Assembly: GCA_949592205.1 (NCBI GenBank)
Contig: CATIUR010000001.1
Coordinates: forward strand, 75,968,059 to 76,032,058
Direction: 5' to 3'
Source of the DNA: Helichrysum umbraculigerum
Lineage: Eukaryota; Streptophyta; Magnoliopsida; Asterales; Asteraceae
Length of the DNA: 64,000 bases
The first letter of the stretch is position 1. The number at the start of each line of letters is the position of its first letter. Both the position numbers and the translations under genes were made by a program. Shown here one piece after another: positions 1 through 10,199 of the stretch. The notes beneath the pieces are model-generated. The model did no database searches, had not been told where the DNA came from, and saw only the letters and a list, made by a program, of their open reading frames with translations.

Positions 1-1
1 T

Positions 2-847
2 CATCCTTTTAATGCCAATTACACTAGTAACTCTATAGATTCTGAAATGACAGATGCTAATCCTGAGATTTTAGTAACTAATGACCCTGAAAAGTTAGAG
101 GCACAGAAGGATGTTATTAAGAACCTATCACCAGATAATAGTAAGGTTTCTCATTTCACCAAAATACAGTTTGTATCGGGTGGAGTGATTAATGATACTA
201 AGACTGATGATAAGGTTGATAAGGAACAAAAATCTAAACCCTTAGTGCCTAACACTCCGGATGAGAAAGCAAAAGTAAATAAATCTCGAAAATAGATGTC
301 TTGCTTCAAATGTCACCAAAAGGGACATGTAGCTTCGTGTTGTCCAAACAAGAAGCCGGAAGCATCACATAAGTTAGTGATTGATGAAAAGACACCGACT
401 GACTCTAGTATGTCTGTAGATAGGTTAGATACCAAACCTAAGTTAGGTAATAAACCTGTTAACATTCTTAAAAGAGAAGGTAAACATAGTGTCTCCCCAC
501 CTAAGCCTAAACGACCATATACTCTAAGTGATAATTCTTTCAATAAACCTAGGGATATGACACCGTCGAGGTTTAGAACTCAAGGTAGAAGCCATAGTCA
601 TTCTGAGAATGGTTCTACTTCGTGATCACATGGGCTTAATTATAATTATCATAATAGAGCTCAGAATTCAGTGCCTTGGAGGTTTTCCTCAAATTCACCT
701 CTTAAGGTTGATCGTCCATAAGCTCAAGCATCTTCAAAAGTAACCAAAGATCCTGATGGGAAGGATGGTTATTTTAAAGAGCTTAAGTTTGTTGATGATA
801 AGGGACAAACCAAGACCGTAATGGCTTGGGTCCCTCTTGACAACTGA
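2..847 (+). pseudogene. gag-type second frame (zinc knuckle), degraded
   Basis: This is the C-terminal part of the second gag-type frame, matching the - strand copy at 25178-26641. A CCHC zinc knuckle (CFKCHQKGHVASCC, C-x2-C-x4-H-x4-C) is encoded at about 302-343, followed by a basic, serine-rich tail that would suit RNA binding. The frame is broken by TAG at 293-295, TGA at 623-625 and TAA at 719-721. The sister copy has CAG, CGA and CAA at these places, so each stop is one C-to-T change. The frame ends at TGA 845-847, and pol continues in the +1 frame, overlapping this stop. The same arrangement is kept in the sister copy, so that last stop is probably native. Confidence 0.85.
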
Positions 848-3800
848 TCGTGTTTTGTGTTATGTGCAGGAGCATGCTGTGAACAAGGATAGCTGGTGGT
901 ATGTAGACAGTGGATGCTCAAGACACATGACAGGAGAACGAAGTCTATGGACAGACTTCAAGGAAGGTCTCAAGCAAAAAGTCAATTTTGCAGGAGATAA
1001 AGGAGGAGTGATTATGGGAAAAGGAAAAGTTTCAAATGGAACTTTGACTCTTGAGGATGTGAACTATGTTGAAGAACTAACTCACAACCTAGTGAGTGTT
1101 TCCCAAGTTTGTGATAAAGGTCATCCAGTTCATTTTAATGAAAAGGAAGCCTTAGTCCTGAAGCCGGGTTTCATAATTCCCGAGAAATGGATATTGATGA
1201 GGGCACCAAGGAAGAAGGATATCTATGCAATCAACATGGGTGTTCCTAACTCTTCAATGGTATCTACATGTTTATTATCCAAGGCTTCGGAAGCAGATGC
1301 ATTATTATGGCATAGGAGAATGGCACACCTGAACTGGAGAAAGATGAATTACATAACCAACAATGGTTTGGTTCTAGGTGTACCACAAAAACGTTTCAAG
1401 TCTGAAGATAAGTGTGTTCCTTGCATGAAAGGAAAGCAGCACAAGAAACCACATAGATCTAAGACTAAAAACTCTATCTCCTCACCATTTGAGTTGCTAC
1501 ATATGGACCTCTTTGGCCCTATAAGCAAGAGAAGTCTAGCTGGCAAATGGTACTGTTTGGTTGTCATAGATGACTATTCTAGATTCTCGTGGGTATTCTT
1601 TTTGGGATCTAAGGATGAAACTCCAGGAATTCTAATTGAGTTCTTTGATCTGGTAGAGAATGTCTATAAAAAGAGAGTGAAGCGTATTCGTAGTGACAAC
1701 GGAACAGAATTCAAAAATTCAACGTTGAATATCTATTGCTTAAGCAAAGGGATATTACATCAATTTAGTGCACCTTATGAACCTCAACAGAATGGTGTTG
1801 CTGAAAGGAAGAATAGGACGTTGATTGAAGCTGCTAGAACAATGCTTGCTGATTCAAAGCTTCCAGTAATCTTTTGGGCAGAAGCAGTGAATACAGCATG
1901 TTATGTTCTCAATAGAGTTCTTACGGTTAAAAGACATAACAAGACTTGTTATGAGCTTTTGAACAATAAGAAACCTAACTTAAAAGGATTTGAACCCTTT
2001 GGAGTTTCATTCACCATATTAAAGACCGGACATCAAGCTAAATTTGGTGAGAAGGCTGACGAAGGATTTTTCCTAGGTTATATGCCTAATTCACCAAATA
2101 AAAGAGTCTTTAATAAAGTCACTGGACATTTGGAAGTAGTTTATAACATTGAAGTTACGAGCTACACACCGGATGTTCATAAGGGCTTAGATTGGCAATT
2201 TGATTATTCAGATCTCTTTGCATCATTTAAGGTTCCTATTAGTGACTATGTCAGTGATTCAGAGATAGCTGAACATTTAGTGTCTGAAGATGTGGATACT
2301 GGCCATACTTCAACATCGAGTGTTCCGAATTCTAGAATCAAGACAAATGTTGATCCAAATCAACCATCTACTAGTGGATCTCAGAAATCCAAAGTAGATA
2401 CACCTCTAAATGAAGAAGAGCTGACTGAAAAATTAGTGGATGAAATCCTCACTCCACTGAGAGAGTTAAGAATATCTATGGGTATTGATAACTCACAGTT
2501 ATCTAAAGAGGGTGTACCAGATTTGGAAGATATTCCTGAACAACATAGTGTTCTTGAGGAAATAGGTACTAACTTAGGAGATGAGATTCCAGTTGAGCCT
2601 GTTGCTTCAACTAGAACGAGTAAGAATCATCCCGTTGAAAACATCATCGGTGATATTAATACTCCGGTTCAAACGAGGACTCAATTAAAAGATAGTACGT
2701 CTGAAAATTTAGAATACCAAAGCTTGTATACTGCATTGAAAGAGACAGGGATTCCTAATCAATGTCTACATTCATGCTTTATCTCACAAGTTGAGCCGAA
2801 AAATGTTCAAATGGCTTTAAAAGAAAGCTCGTGGGTAGAAGCAATGCAAGAAGAACTATCTCAGTTTTCTAAATTACAAGTATGGGAGTTGGTTGACCTA
2901 CCAAAGGGAGAATATCCAATTGGAACTAGATGGGTATTTAAGTTCAAGAGAGATGATAAGGGAATCGTGACTCGCAATAAAGCTCATCTAGTAGTTCAAG
3001 GTTTTAATCAACAAGAAGGTATAGATTACAATGAAGTGTTTGCACCAGTTGCTAGGCTAGAAGCAATTAGAGTGTTCTTAGCATTCGCATCATATTATGG
3101 TATAAAGGTTTATCAGTTGGATGTTAAGAGTGCCTTTTTGTATGGCAAAGTGGAAGAATTGGTGTATGTTTCACAACCGCCAGGGTTTGCTGATCCTGAG
3201 TATCCATATAGAGTATATCGTTTGAATAAGGCTCTATATGGATTACATCAAGCATCAAGGATGTGGTATGGAACACTATCAACGTATCTACTTGAGAATG
3301 GATTTACAAGAGGATCAATTGATAGTACACTTTTTGTAAAGTGGAATAAGAAAGACTTTCTTCTCATGCAAGTTTATGTTGATGACATTATTTTTGGATC
3401 GTCTGATGAAAAGATGTGTCAAGAATTCGAGAAAGTCATTAGAAAAAGGTTTGAAATGTCTGCAATGGGAGAGTTGAATTTCTTCTTAGGATTACAAGTT
3501 GATCAAAAGAAGGATGGATTCTTTATTTATCAATCTAAATATACATATGAGCTATTAGAACGCTTTAAGATGGATGAAAGTAAGGTCTACAATACTCCAA
3601 TTCTAGTCAATCATGGACTAGGTCCAGATACATCGAGTGATAGCGATGTGGATCCAACTTTTTATAAAGCCATGATCGGATCACTAATGTATCTAACAGC
3701 CTCTAGGCCTGACATAATGTTTGCTGTTTGTTTATGCGCAAGATATCAGGCTAATCCGAAAGAGTCACACATGCAAGCTGTAAAACGAGTCTTTCGTTAC

Positions 3801-4322
3801 CTCAAAGGGAAACCTAAGCTGGGTCTTTGGTATCCGATTGATGGACACTTAGATCTCGTAGCTTATACTGATTCGGATTATGGAGGATGCAATCAGAATA
3901 GGAAATCTACGATCGAAGGATGTCAATTCCTAGGAGGTAGATTAGTATCCTGGTAGTGCAAGAAGCAAACCTCGGTAGCCATTTCTACATGTGAAGCTGA
4001 GTATGTTGCAGCTGGCAGCTGTTTCTCTCAAGTGCTTTGGATTCAACAGCAACTGCGGGATTACGGGTTAAATATAACCAATACTCCTATGATGATTGAT
4101 AATGAATCAACTATGTCGATCACCAATAATCCGGTGAAGCACAGTAAAACTAAACACATTGATATTCGACATCATTTTATTAGAGATTGTGCTGAAAAGA
4201 AAATGATAAGGTTAGTTAAGGTTCCAACTGCGGATAACTTAGCAGACCTCTACACAAAGGCGTTCGACAGAGCAAGATTTGAGACGTTGGTTCAACTGAA
4301 TGGAATGAGAAATCCAGAGTGA
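837..4322 (+). pseudogene. pol: copia pol: protease, integrase, RT, RNase H (one internal stop)
   Basis: The frame carries the standard copia pol order. The protease motif DSGCSRHMTG is near residue 24. A GAG-pre-integrase zinc region (LLWHRRMAHLN, then CVPCMKGKQ) follows. The integrase DDE residues are visible in HMDLFGPI/VIDDYSRF, IRSDNGTEF and QQNGVAERKNRT. A long acidic linker leads to the RT with the catalytic YVDD box (VYVDDIIFGSS), then RNase H ending in LADLYTKAF. The frame opens at a TTG without its own start, so pol is probably reached from the upstream frame by a +1 shift or a similar event. It is open for 1,039 codons. TAG at 3954-3956 replaces the CAG of the sister copy and cuts off the end of RNase H, which continues in frame to 4322. 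This is the best preserved pol in the window. Confidence 0.92.
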
Positions 4323-4437
4323 TTAGTCTTCCAAGGGTATTTTTGTAATAGTTAGTTTTTTATGTGTTAAAAAAAAAGGCGTATGGCATTCATTTGCTTG
4401 TTACCTAAGGGGAATCTCCTTCATTAAAGAATATAAA
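4323..4437 (+). other. start of the post-pol spacer of F1b
   Basis: Non-coding. It contains a short A tract and the segment ggcgtatggcattcatttg, which is also found after pol in the two - strand copies (about 11508-11533 and 61907-61930). It stops at the insertion point of F1a; the spacer goes on at 29041. Confidence 0.8.
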
Positions 4438-5022
4438 TGTAAGTCCCCTAGTTTTAGGATCGATAACTTCGTTATCTGTAGTATTAAGGTGCGGAATCCC
4501 TCAATACGGTGTTATCTTACTAACAACGAATATGTTCGTATTGCGTTTAATAAGACTTAGCTTTAAACAATGAATTGTCAAAGCCTAGTCAATAGGTTCG
4601 GTTTTTCTCTGGTTTAGTCGAGTTCACATATCAGAAAGTATGCCAAAAGTTCTTAACGATTTTCTAAGTAAAATCGTTTAAATAGTTCTGTCCGGCTCGG
4701 CTCGCATGGGCCTGCGAGTTCGGTCCAACTCGCAGCCCAAGCCCAACACAGAGCTCGGCTCGCCAGACTGATACCTCACGAGTTCAGGTCTCACCTCACA
4801 GCTCGACTCGCTGCGACCTGAGATCTCGACTCGCCTCTCATCAAACGTCTATTTATTTATTTCGTATTTAACATTCGTCTAACTTAGCAAAACTATATGT
4901 TTAACGAATATCACTAACAAAACAAATATTCTTTTACAAATCCAAACCAATATACAAACACAACAATAATTACACTAGTCCTATTTCAAGCTAGATCTGT
5001 TGTCACAATCTATGTCTCAACA
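4438..5022 (-). repeat. 3' LTR of F1a (585 bp)
   Basis: On the - strand it starts TGTTGAGACATAG and ends GGGGACTTACA. It matches 28456-29040 with equal length and four mismatches. A cluster of GCGAGT/ACTCGC hexamers in both orientations lies at about 4690-4840. A TATTTAAA segment (about 4679-4690) just downstream of that cluster is the likely LTR TATA box. Confidence 0.95.
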
Positions 5023-5034
5023 GACTCCCCCTTG
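5023..5034 (-). other. polypurine tract of F1a
   Basis: The - strand reads CAAGGGGGAGTC directly before the 3' LTR, the expected position for plus-strand priming. The identical tract precedes the LTRs at 35518 and 59591-60205. Confidence 0.85.
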
Positions 5035-5077
5035 ACAATAGCTCTAGCGTCTTTATCTTCACGCTTGTCTTTGGTCT

Positions 5078-6102
5078 TCATTTGTAAATCTTACTGCCTG
5101 CGTAAATCTTCATCTTGATACAAGTTTTAACCATCAACTGATAATCTCTTGCTAAATCAGCCCATTCAATAGTCGTCAAAATTCTGTTCTCATTTAACTT
5201 TAACAGATCCTTTCTCGACATATTCATCAGGTGTCGATGATCATAAACTCTAAAGATTTCTCTTTCACCACCTTCAACCTCATCATCAGCTTCAACCATA
5301 ACAGCTTCTCCAATTCCTGAATCCACGTGCCAACTCTTCATATTTCCCAAAATATCATGTGGCATTGTCTTCAGTGGAATCTGCTGTATGCATCTAACAG
5401 CTGGATATATCTTCTTCCTTCTTCTTCTTCCTGTTCTTTGACTTCTCTCTTGTAATTTCACAGTTTTTCCCTTTCTTGGCTTAATCTGAACAAACTTATT
5501 CGTACCAACCTCATGTCTAATGATTCTTTCAACATGATCAGCATAATCATCACGACTTGGATTGTTAATCTCTAATCTAGCCAAATCACGTATTTCATAA
5601 CGTGGTAGAGAACTAAAAACTGCAAGCTTTCTTTCAAAATATTGAACTCCGTCAAACCTTTTGATTGCAAAAAGCTTTAGTTCTGAGTCAAAGTACCAAC
5701 CAATAATCCCTTTACGTGGTACACGCTTTTTCGTAACATCAACTTCAGAAATTCCAATCTTCTTCTTCTTCTTTGGAAGTTTCCTAAGTACAACAGCAGG
5801 ATTTTTAGTTTGAACAAGAACTTCTTCTTCTTCATCAGAGGTTGAATCATCAATATCTTCATCTATATCGACAATTGTTGGACCTTGTTCATTTTCAATA
5901 ACAACTTCTGTCCTAGATGGGCTCACATGGTGTTCATCAATGTTTACATCTAGATCTACACCCATGTCTTGCACATTCTCAGGTACAGCAGTCCAATCTG
6001 TAGGTGGTTGGAATTCTCCTTCCTCAAGATCAAAATCAATCTCTTCATCTATCTCATCAAAAATATCATCTTCTGAATCAGATAGATCAAGCATCTCTAA
6101 CC
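5078..6102 (-). CDS. exon 6 of the downstream gene (conserved C-terminal domain)
   Basis: The acceptor TCTCTTAG|GG joins in phase to exon 5. The codon over the junction is Gly in both F1a and F1b. An internal ATG at 6094-6092 could also start a separate 338-residue product. The N-terminus is very acidic (DEIDEEIDFDLEEGEF). A conserved domain follows with GWYFDSELKLFAIKRFDG, NNPS.DDYA, the basic run GRRRRKK, WHVDS, and FRVYDHRHLMNMS. The C-terminus is KIYAGSKIYK. F1b has the same length (1,025 nt of exon) and family 3 a clear homologue (52210-52875). Confidence 0.85.
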
Positions 6103-9100
6103 CTAAGAGAAAACCATAAATACAAATATATTAATAATTCAAATTCTTCATTGATTTCCCTGAACCAATCTAAGAATTTCTTTATTAATTCTTTTGTATA
6201 TTTTAACCTAACATATAAACGCAATTTACATACAACTTATAAAATCTTTTATTGATTACCCTGAATCAATCTAAAATCTCTTAAGTCTACTTAACAAATA
6301 TTAATTAATTTTAAATTCTAATGCATTGTGAATAATCACCAAACATTTAAATTTACTATTAATTAACTTATATAATTTCCAAGTGTTAATTGATCTCATT
6401 CATTATCAATTTAACTCTTAAATTATATATCATTTGTCTAGTTAATACGAATACATTTTTAATTTGTTAATTACTTATATACCTTACGGTCTTAAGTCTA
6501 TAATCAAATCTAAAATGCATATGTTATCATAAAATTTTGACCGCCGAAATTAATCGGAACACGCCGCTCGACTACTCAATGAGTCGGAAGTCTTTCGATC
6601 ACTATTTTATCTTAACATAATTATGTAAACTTAAATTACATCAAATATATTTTACTTAAAATAATAATAACCCTAAGTCGAATATATTTACACAATAAAT
6701 TAAGTTTACAATTGTTCACAAATACTAACTACAGTCTATACTAAAGTCAAGCTAATGTCTCACCAGCTTCATCTTCAGTCTGACCTGTACCAGTACCAGA
6801 ACCACTCGCACCAGCATTACCACCAGACTCCCCCTGAATAGTAGCTTGCTCACCAGTCTTTGAAGGACCAGTCTGCTCACCACTCGGTGCATTGGGATCA
6901 TCGTCCTTGTCTTGATCTCTCTTCCTCTTCAACTCATTTTCCTTGCAAGACTCCAGATATACCAATATCTCCCCCTGAGTAGACTGTCCTGAATGCGATC
7001 TCAAGACCAGACTCTCTAAAGAAGATAACTTCAGTCTCTGTATGTTGAAGTCCGCAAGCAAAGTCTCATGAGTCTTCATCAACAGATTGTATGATTCACT
7101 CTGCTTGAGAATCTGCTGTGAAAGAAGAAGATTGCTCGACACCAGCTCTGGAATCTGAGAAGTAAGCTTCTCTAAATCATTTACCCTCGACTCTAAGGAT
7201 GTAATCCTTTCTGCATCAGTCGTCGGAGTAACAGGTATCGTTCTTGGTCCAGGCGGTGTAAGAGACTCAATATGCCAGTCTCTGGTAAGCGGTGTATGAG
7301 GTTGAGACAAAGCTTGCGTAAGCAAACTTGTCCCAAATCTAGCTGTTTTGTTCGTTGGAAAATTAGCTCCACGAACTAGATCAGCAACCTCATGCTGTAA
7401 AGTTAAACACAATTAAAATCAGTTATTGTTACAGATTACTCTGTCTCAAACTCTAATTAATTGCATAACACTCATAGTTATAGAACTTATATCTCATACC
7501 TGAAGGGGTAAAGATATCGATTCAGTAACCACCGGTGCAACCATCTCCACCTGTGGTGTATCCTGAGCAACTGTATACAGAATTAACTGTCTCAGTTCAA
7601 CTCCTGATAAACAACAAGTTAAGATTATTTAACTTTGATAATCAATACTAACCTTCTCGAATAATAAGCGTTCTCGGACGCTTCATCAAAGGAATCTCAA
7701 CTTCCTCAGTACCTTCCTCCATAACATCCTTTCCTTTTCTCTTTCTTTCAGAGATAGACAGAGGAGGAGAAGGTGTATCTTCATCTGAAGCCGTTTCACC
7801 ATCACGACCTCTAGATGATCTAACAGGATCCTAAAGTTTAAATATATTAAACATTTATGATTAGCGTAAGCTCTATCATACAAGTTCTATATATTTAAGA
7901 TTAATCAGAAATAATACCTCAGTCGGTACTTCAACTGATCTATCAAGCTGTATCTGCTCATCCTCAAGTAATATAACTTCGGGATTTGCAGCCTCAGCTT
8001 CAGCTTCCTGTTTGGTTAATGATATTTATATTTTAAAATCAGAATTAATATCCAATTTTCTAAATATCTAATATCAGAATCATTATATAATAATATTATG
8101 CATCTATGATTAATAAAACAATCTATCAACTAAGTGAAACTAATATTATATAATGAAAATAATACATGTTCCGGTGCAATCTCCAAGAACAGATCAATTT
8201 CCCTCATCTCGGGATCTTGTGCCTCATCATTTTGATCTAGCACTTCCTGCACTACCTGTGCAGCAACCTCAACATCAACTTGTTGACCTGATTGATCAGC
8301 TTGTATCAACACATCCTCAAGCAATGCCTGTGGCTCAGGTTGTGGAAACACAGCAGCAGAAGGCTCTGGAACAGCATCAGCAGCAACATCTAGCCATCCA
8401 TTGTTTGGTGGCGTAATGTAAGTGGGATCAATAAGATAGCCAAAAAGTGGTCTAACTTCCGGTTTCACCACTCCTTCCTTCCTAACTGTCTGCATAAACA
8501 TGGCATTATACCCACGATGGTCAATCGTATTAACCACTAGATGTGGTTCAGGTATAGCCAAATCCGGTAGACGCGCACGGATAATCAACATGCAAAATCG
8601 CGGGTAAACCAAAAATCTTGATCTAACAGACCCCGATATCTGTTTCGCAATCTCACCAAAAATATAGTCACAAAAACTGTATGGTTTATTATAAACCAGT
8701 GACAGTGCAGCCGATAGAATTGCAGGACTCAACTCATCAAATCCACCTTTCTTCGCTGCAAATACAATATTCATCACATGCCAGAGAAACCTCCACTGAC
8801 CAATGACCAGAGGCTTCTGGAACTGACGTCCGCGTCTGTCTCCGCTATAACCCATACGACCGATAGCACCCTCAATAAAATCAATAGGATACTCAATATC
8901 CCCATTCTCCTGTTCTACTGTGCCAAGCTGCAAAATCTCACGGAGATTTCCAGCTGAAAATGTAACAGGCTGACCACTAACTGTAGCTCTAATCTCTGGC
9001 GGGTTGACAGATTCGTCATATACTATATCCGTCCAGAAATCGTTCAGTATAGCCTGAGAGATAGGAGGATTGGCCGTAATGGCGTATCTAATCCTTGATC

Positions 9101-9200
9101 GTGCTAGAAAACGTAATATATCAGCAACCCTGTCAGCCCGCTTGGCTTCAAGGTTCAGATCAACCAACACGTTGTGACCCTTATCAAATGCTCTAGCCAT
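5078..9200 (-). CDS. six-exon gene downstream of pol, about 1,009 residues (function unknown)
   Basis: The frames after pol join into one gene by GT-AG splicing. The exons are 9200-8166, 8007-7918, 7830-7653, 7570-7500, 7394-6764 and 6102-5078. Exon phases agree at every junction and the coding total is 3,027 nt before the stop. F1b has most of the same sites, and family 3 encodes the same regions in one unspliced frame (50319-52875). The N-terminal part (exon 1) is a globular domain with RSRIRYAIT, LSLVYNKPY and YPRFCML motifs. The middle is acidic and charged with KRKGK and KRPR patches. Exon 5 has coiled-coil heptads. Exon 6 has an acidic start and a conserved basic domain (GWYFDSELKLFAIKRFDG; GRRRRKK). 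I see no signal peptide or membrane segment. From memory, related Asteraceae proteins carry annotation names that look automatic; I assign no function. Nuclear or nucleic-acid binding action is a guess from charge. Confidence 0.75.
6103..6763 (-). other. intron 5 of the downstream gene
   Basis: An AT-rich 661-bp stretch between donor GTGAGA and acceptor TCTCTTAG. It holds the stop codon used if splicing does not happen. No coding is seen. The equivalent F1b intron is 33797-34433. Both include a GC-richer piece with a TCGACTACTCAATGAGTCGGAAGTC-like segment (about 6566-6592 here, 34000-34020 there) that is conserved between the copies. Confidence 0.65.
6764..7394 (-). CDS. exon 5 of the downstream gene (coiled coil)
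   Basis: It begins after ACTTTACAG and encodes HEVADLVRGANF onward. A leucine-heptad region (about residues 55-130 of the exon product) predicts a coiled coil, so the protein may oligomerise. A lysine-rich patch and a Gly/Thr-rich low-complexity end follow. The donor GAAGCTG|GTGAGA (6763-6762) matches GAAGCTG|GTAAGA in F1b. If that intron is kept, the frame runs eleven further coding bases into TGA at 6749-6747, which would give a shorter product of about 673 residues. Confidence 0.75.
7500..8007 (-). other. exons 2-4 of the downstream gene (90, 178 and 71 nt)
   Basis: Exon 2 is 8007-7918 (acceptor CAG, donor GAG|GTATTA). Exon 3 is 7830-7653 (acceptor TTTAG, donor GAAG|GTTAGT). Exon 4 is 7570-7500 (acceptor ATACAG, donor CTTCAG|GTATGA). 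Phases run 0, 1, 0 with no stop. Exon 3 encodes acidic stretches with short basic patches (RKRKGK, MKRPR) that look like nuclear localisation signals. In F1b exons 2 and 3 are represented by a single exon (32707-32989), which has one stop in a T run. The exon 4 boundaries align between the copies. Confidence 0.7.
8166..9200 (-). CDS. exon 1 of the downstream gene (345 codons)
   Basis: It starts at ATG 9200-9198, two bases after a TTTACAG acceptor. The frame stays open to 8130, but the last 11 codons are unlike either relative. The donor proposed here is ACAT|GTATTA at 8165-8164, phase 0. The domain is shared with F1b (31579-32626) and with family 3 (50319-51106). Shared words are RSRI.(F/Y), SLVYNKPY, YPRF and DLFG.(L/I).D..Y. 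The end is glutamine- and acid-rich. If the donor were not used, the product would stop at 356 residues. Confidence 0.8.
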
Positions 9201-9202
9201 AT

Positions 9203-9922
9203 CTGTAAAGTAAACACAAACAACAGATATAATTTAATGCACGATTAAAAATATTTAAACTATTACGTATTATGAATCGAGATTCATCAAACATCTTAGT
9301 TTAAATTTGAAAATATATATAACTTGTTACATAAATAGTCTCAAGTCGTATATAAAAAATTTAACTTATAACTAAAAGTCTTAAGTCTAATTTAAATTAA
9401 TTATATAAAAGTTATTACTTAACAAGTCTTAACATTTATATTACTACTTTTAAAAAATAAAATTTTTCTAAGTACTGGACTCGCATAAACTGGCCTAACG
9501 AGTTGAGTTCAACTCGTTTTGCTTATCAACTCGCTTGATTGATCAACTCGCTAATCTCATGAACTCGCTAATCTCATGAACTCGCTACATTGATCAATTC
9601 GCTTCATTCATGAACTCGCTACATTGATCAACTCGCTAACCTCATCAACTCGCTAGTCAACTCGCTGCGAGTTGATTCACAATGTCAACTCGTTCGATGA
9701 ACTGCCGCACGAATTTTCAATTAAAATCGATTCATCTGTTGATTTCAACATGATCTATCGATTGATTTACGTTTATTAACATCCATTTAACATAAACCAC
9801 AAGGATTCGTGTTCTAATAGTCCTTTAATATACGTGAATCGTTCGAATTATAAACCGAAACCCTAAGTTTATTAAAACTTCGATTTCTTGCAATTTAAAC
9901 GGTGAAATCCGTTGTATTATAC
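9203..9922 (-). other. leader intron of the downstream gene
   Basis: The donor TTGAG|GTATAA is at 9922-9921 and the acceptor TTTACAG ends at 9203, two bases before the ATG; length 720 bp. The bases after the donor (GATTTCACCG about 13 nt in) align with the other two copies, which fixes the donor. A run of imperfect repeats with the core GAACTCGC/CAACTCGC fills about 9475-9690. Confidence 0.7.
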
Positions 9923-10110
9923 CTCAAAATGTTCGCAAAGAAGTCTTGAATATAATCTACGGATTCAAAAACTCGTTCCCGTACTCGTAAAATCGAAATC
10001 AAACGAAAAACGAAAATCGCCTCGTTTCGCCTTTTTGAGGGATTCGCAAGCTTTACTGAACTCGCGAAGTATGTGTGGGTTCGGTGGGTGAGGTTGACTC
10101 GTTTGACCCC

Positions 10111-10117
10111 CTTTATA
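10111..10117 (-). promoter_or_regulatory. internal TATA box before the downstream gene
   Basis: TATAAAG on the - strand, 195 bp upstream of the leader-intron donor. F1b has TATAAAAGG 194 bp and family 3 TATATAAA 201 bp before the aligned donor. Upstream (about 10120-10175) lie GCGAGT-type motifs like those of the LTR. The three-way spacing is why I call a promoter. Confidence 0.65.
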
Positions 10118-10199
10118 CTCTGTATCCGATTCGCGAGAATTTCAAACGGATCCGCAAGTCGATGTCAACTCGCAGGAATAAATAAAAAACGCGAATTTA

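Larger units (their letters stand above)
1..4437 (+). mobile_element. Sirevirus-like Ty1/copia element F1b, left part
   Basis: This is the 5'-truncated left part of a + strand Ty1/copia element. It contains the end of a gag-type frame, all of pol and the first 115 bases of the spacer after pol. A - strand relative (4438-29040) then interrupts it, and the same element resumes at 29041. The rejoining is shown by the 5-bp duplication ATAAA on both sides (4433-4437 and 29041-29045). The spacer also reads on without a break when compared with the uninterrupted copies at 11400-11520 and 61800-61930. The RT and RNase H are of the SIRE/Sirevirus type. The left LTR and first gag frame lie outside the window. 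Confidence 0.9.

Noticed and set aside
4438..5022. Reading the LTR at 4438 as the 3' LTR of the + strand pol at 837-4322
   Set aside because: Its orientation is opposite, and the purine tract is on its right side. The + strand element continues at 29041 and has its own LTR at 35518.
5078..9200. Independent host genes at 8130-9200, 6747-7412 and 5078-6094
   Set aside because: They lie between pol and the 3' LTR of one element, are repeated in the same order in F1b and family 3, and join by splicing; they belong to the retrotransposon.
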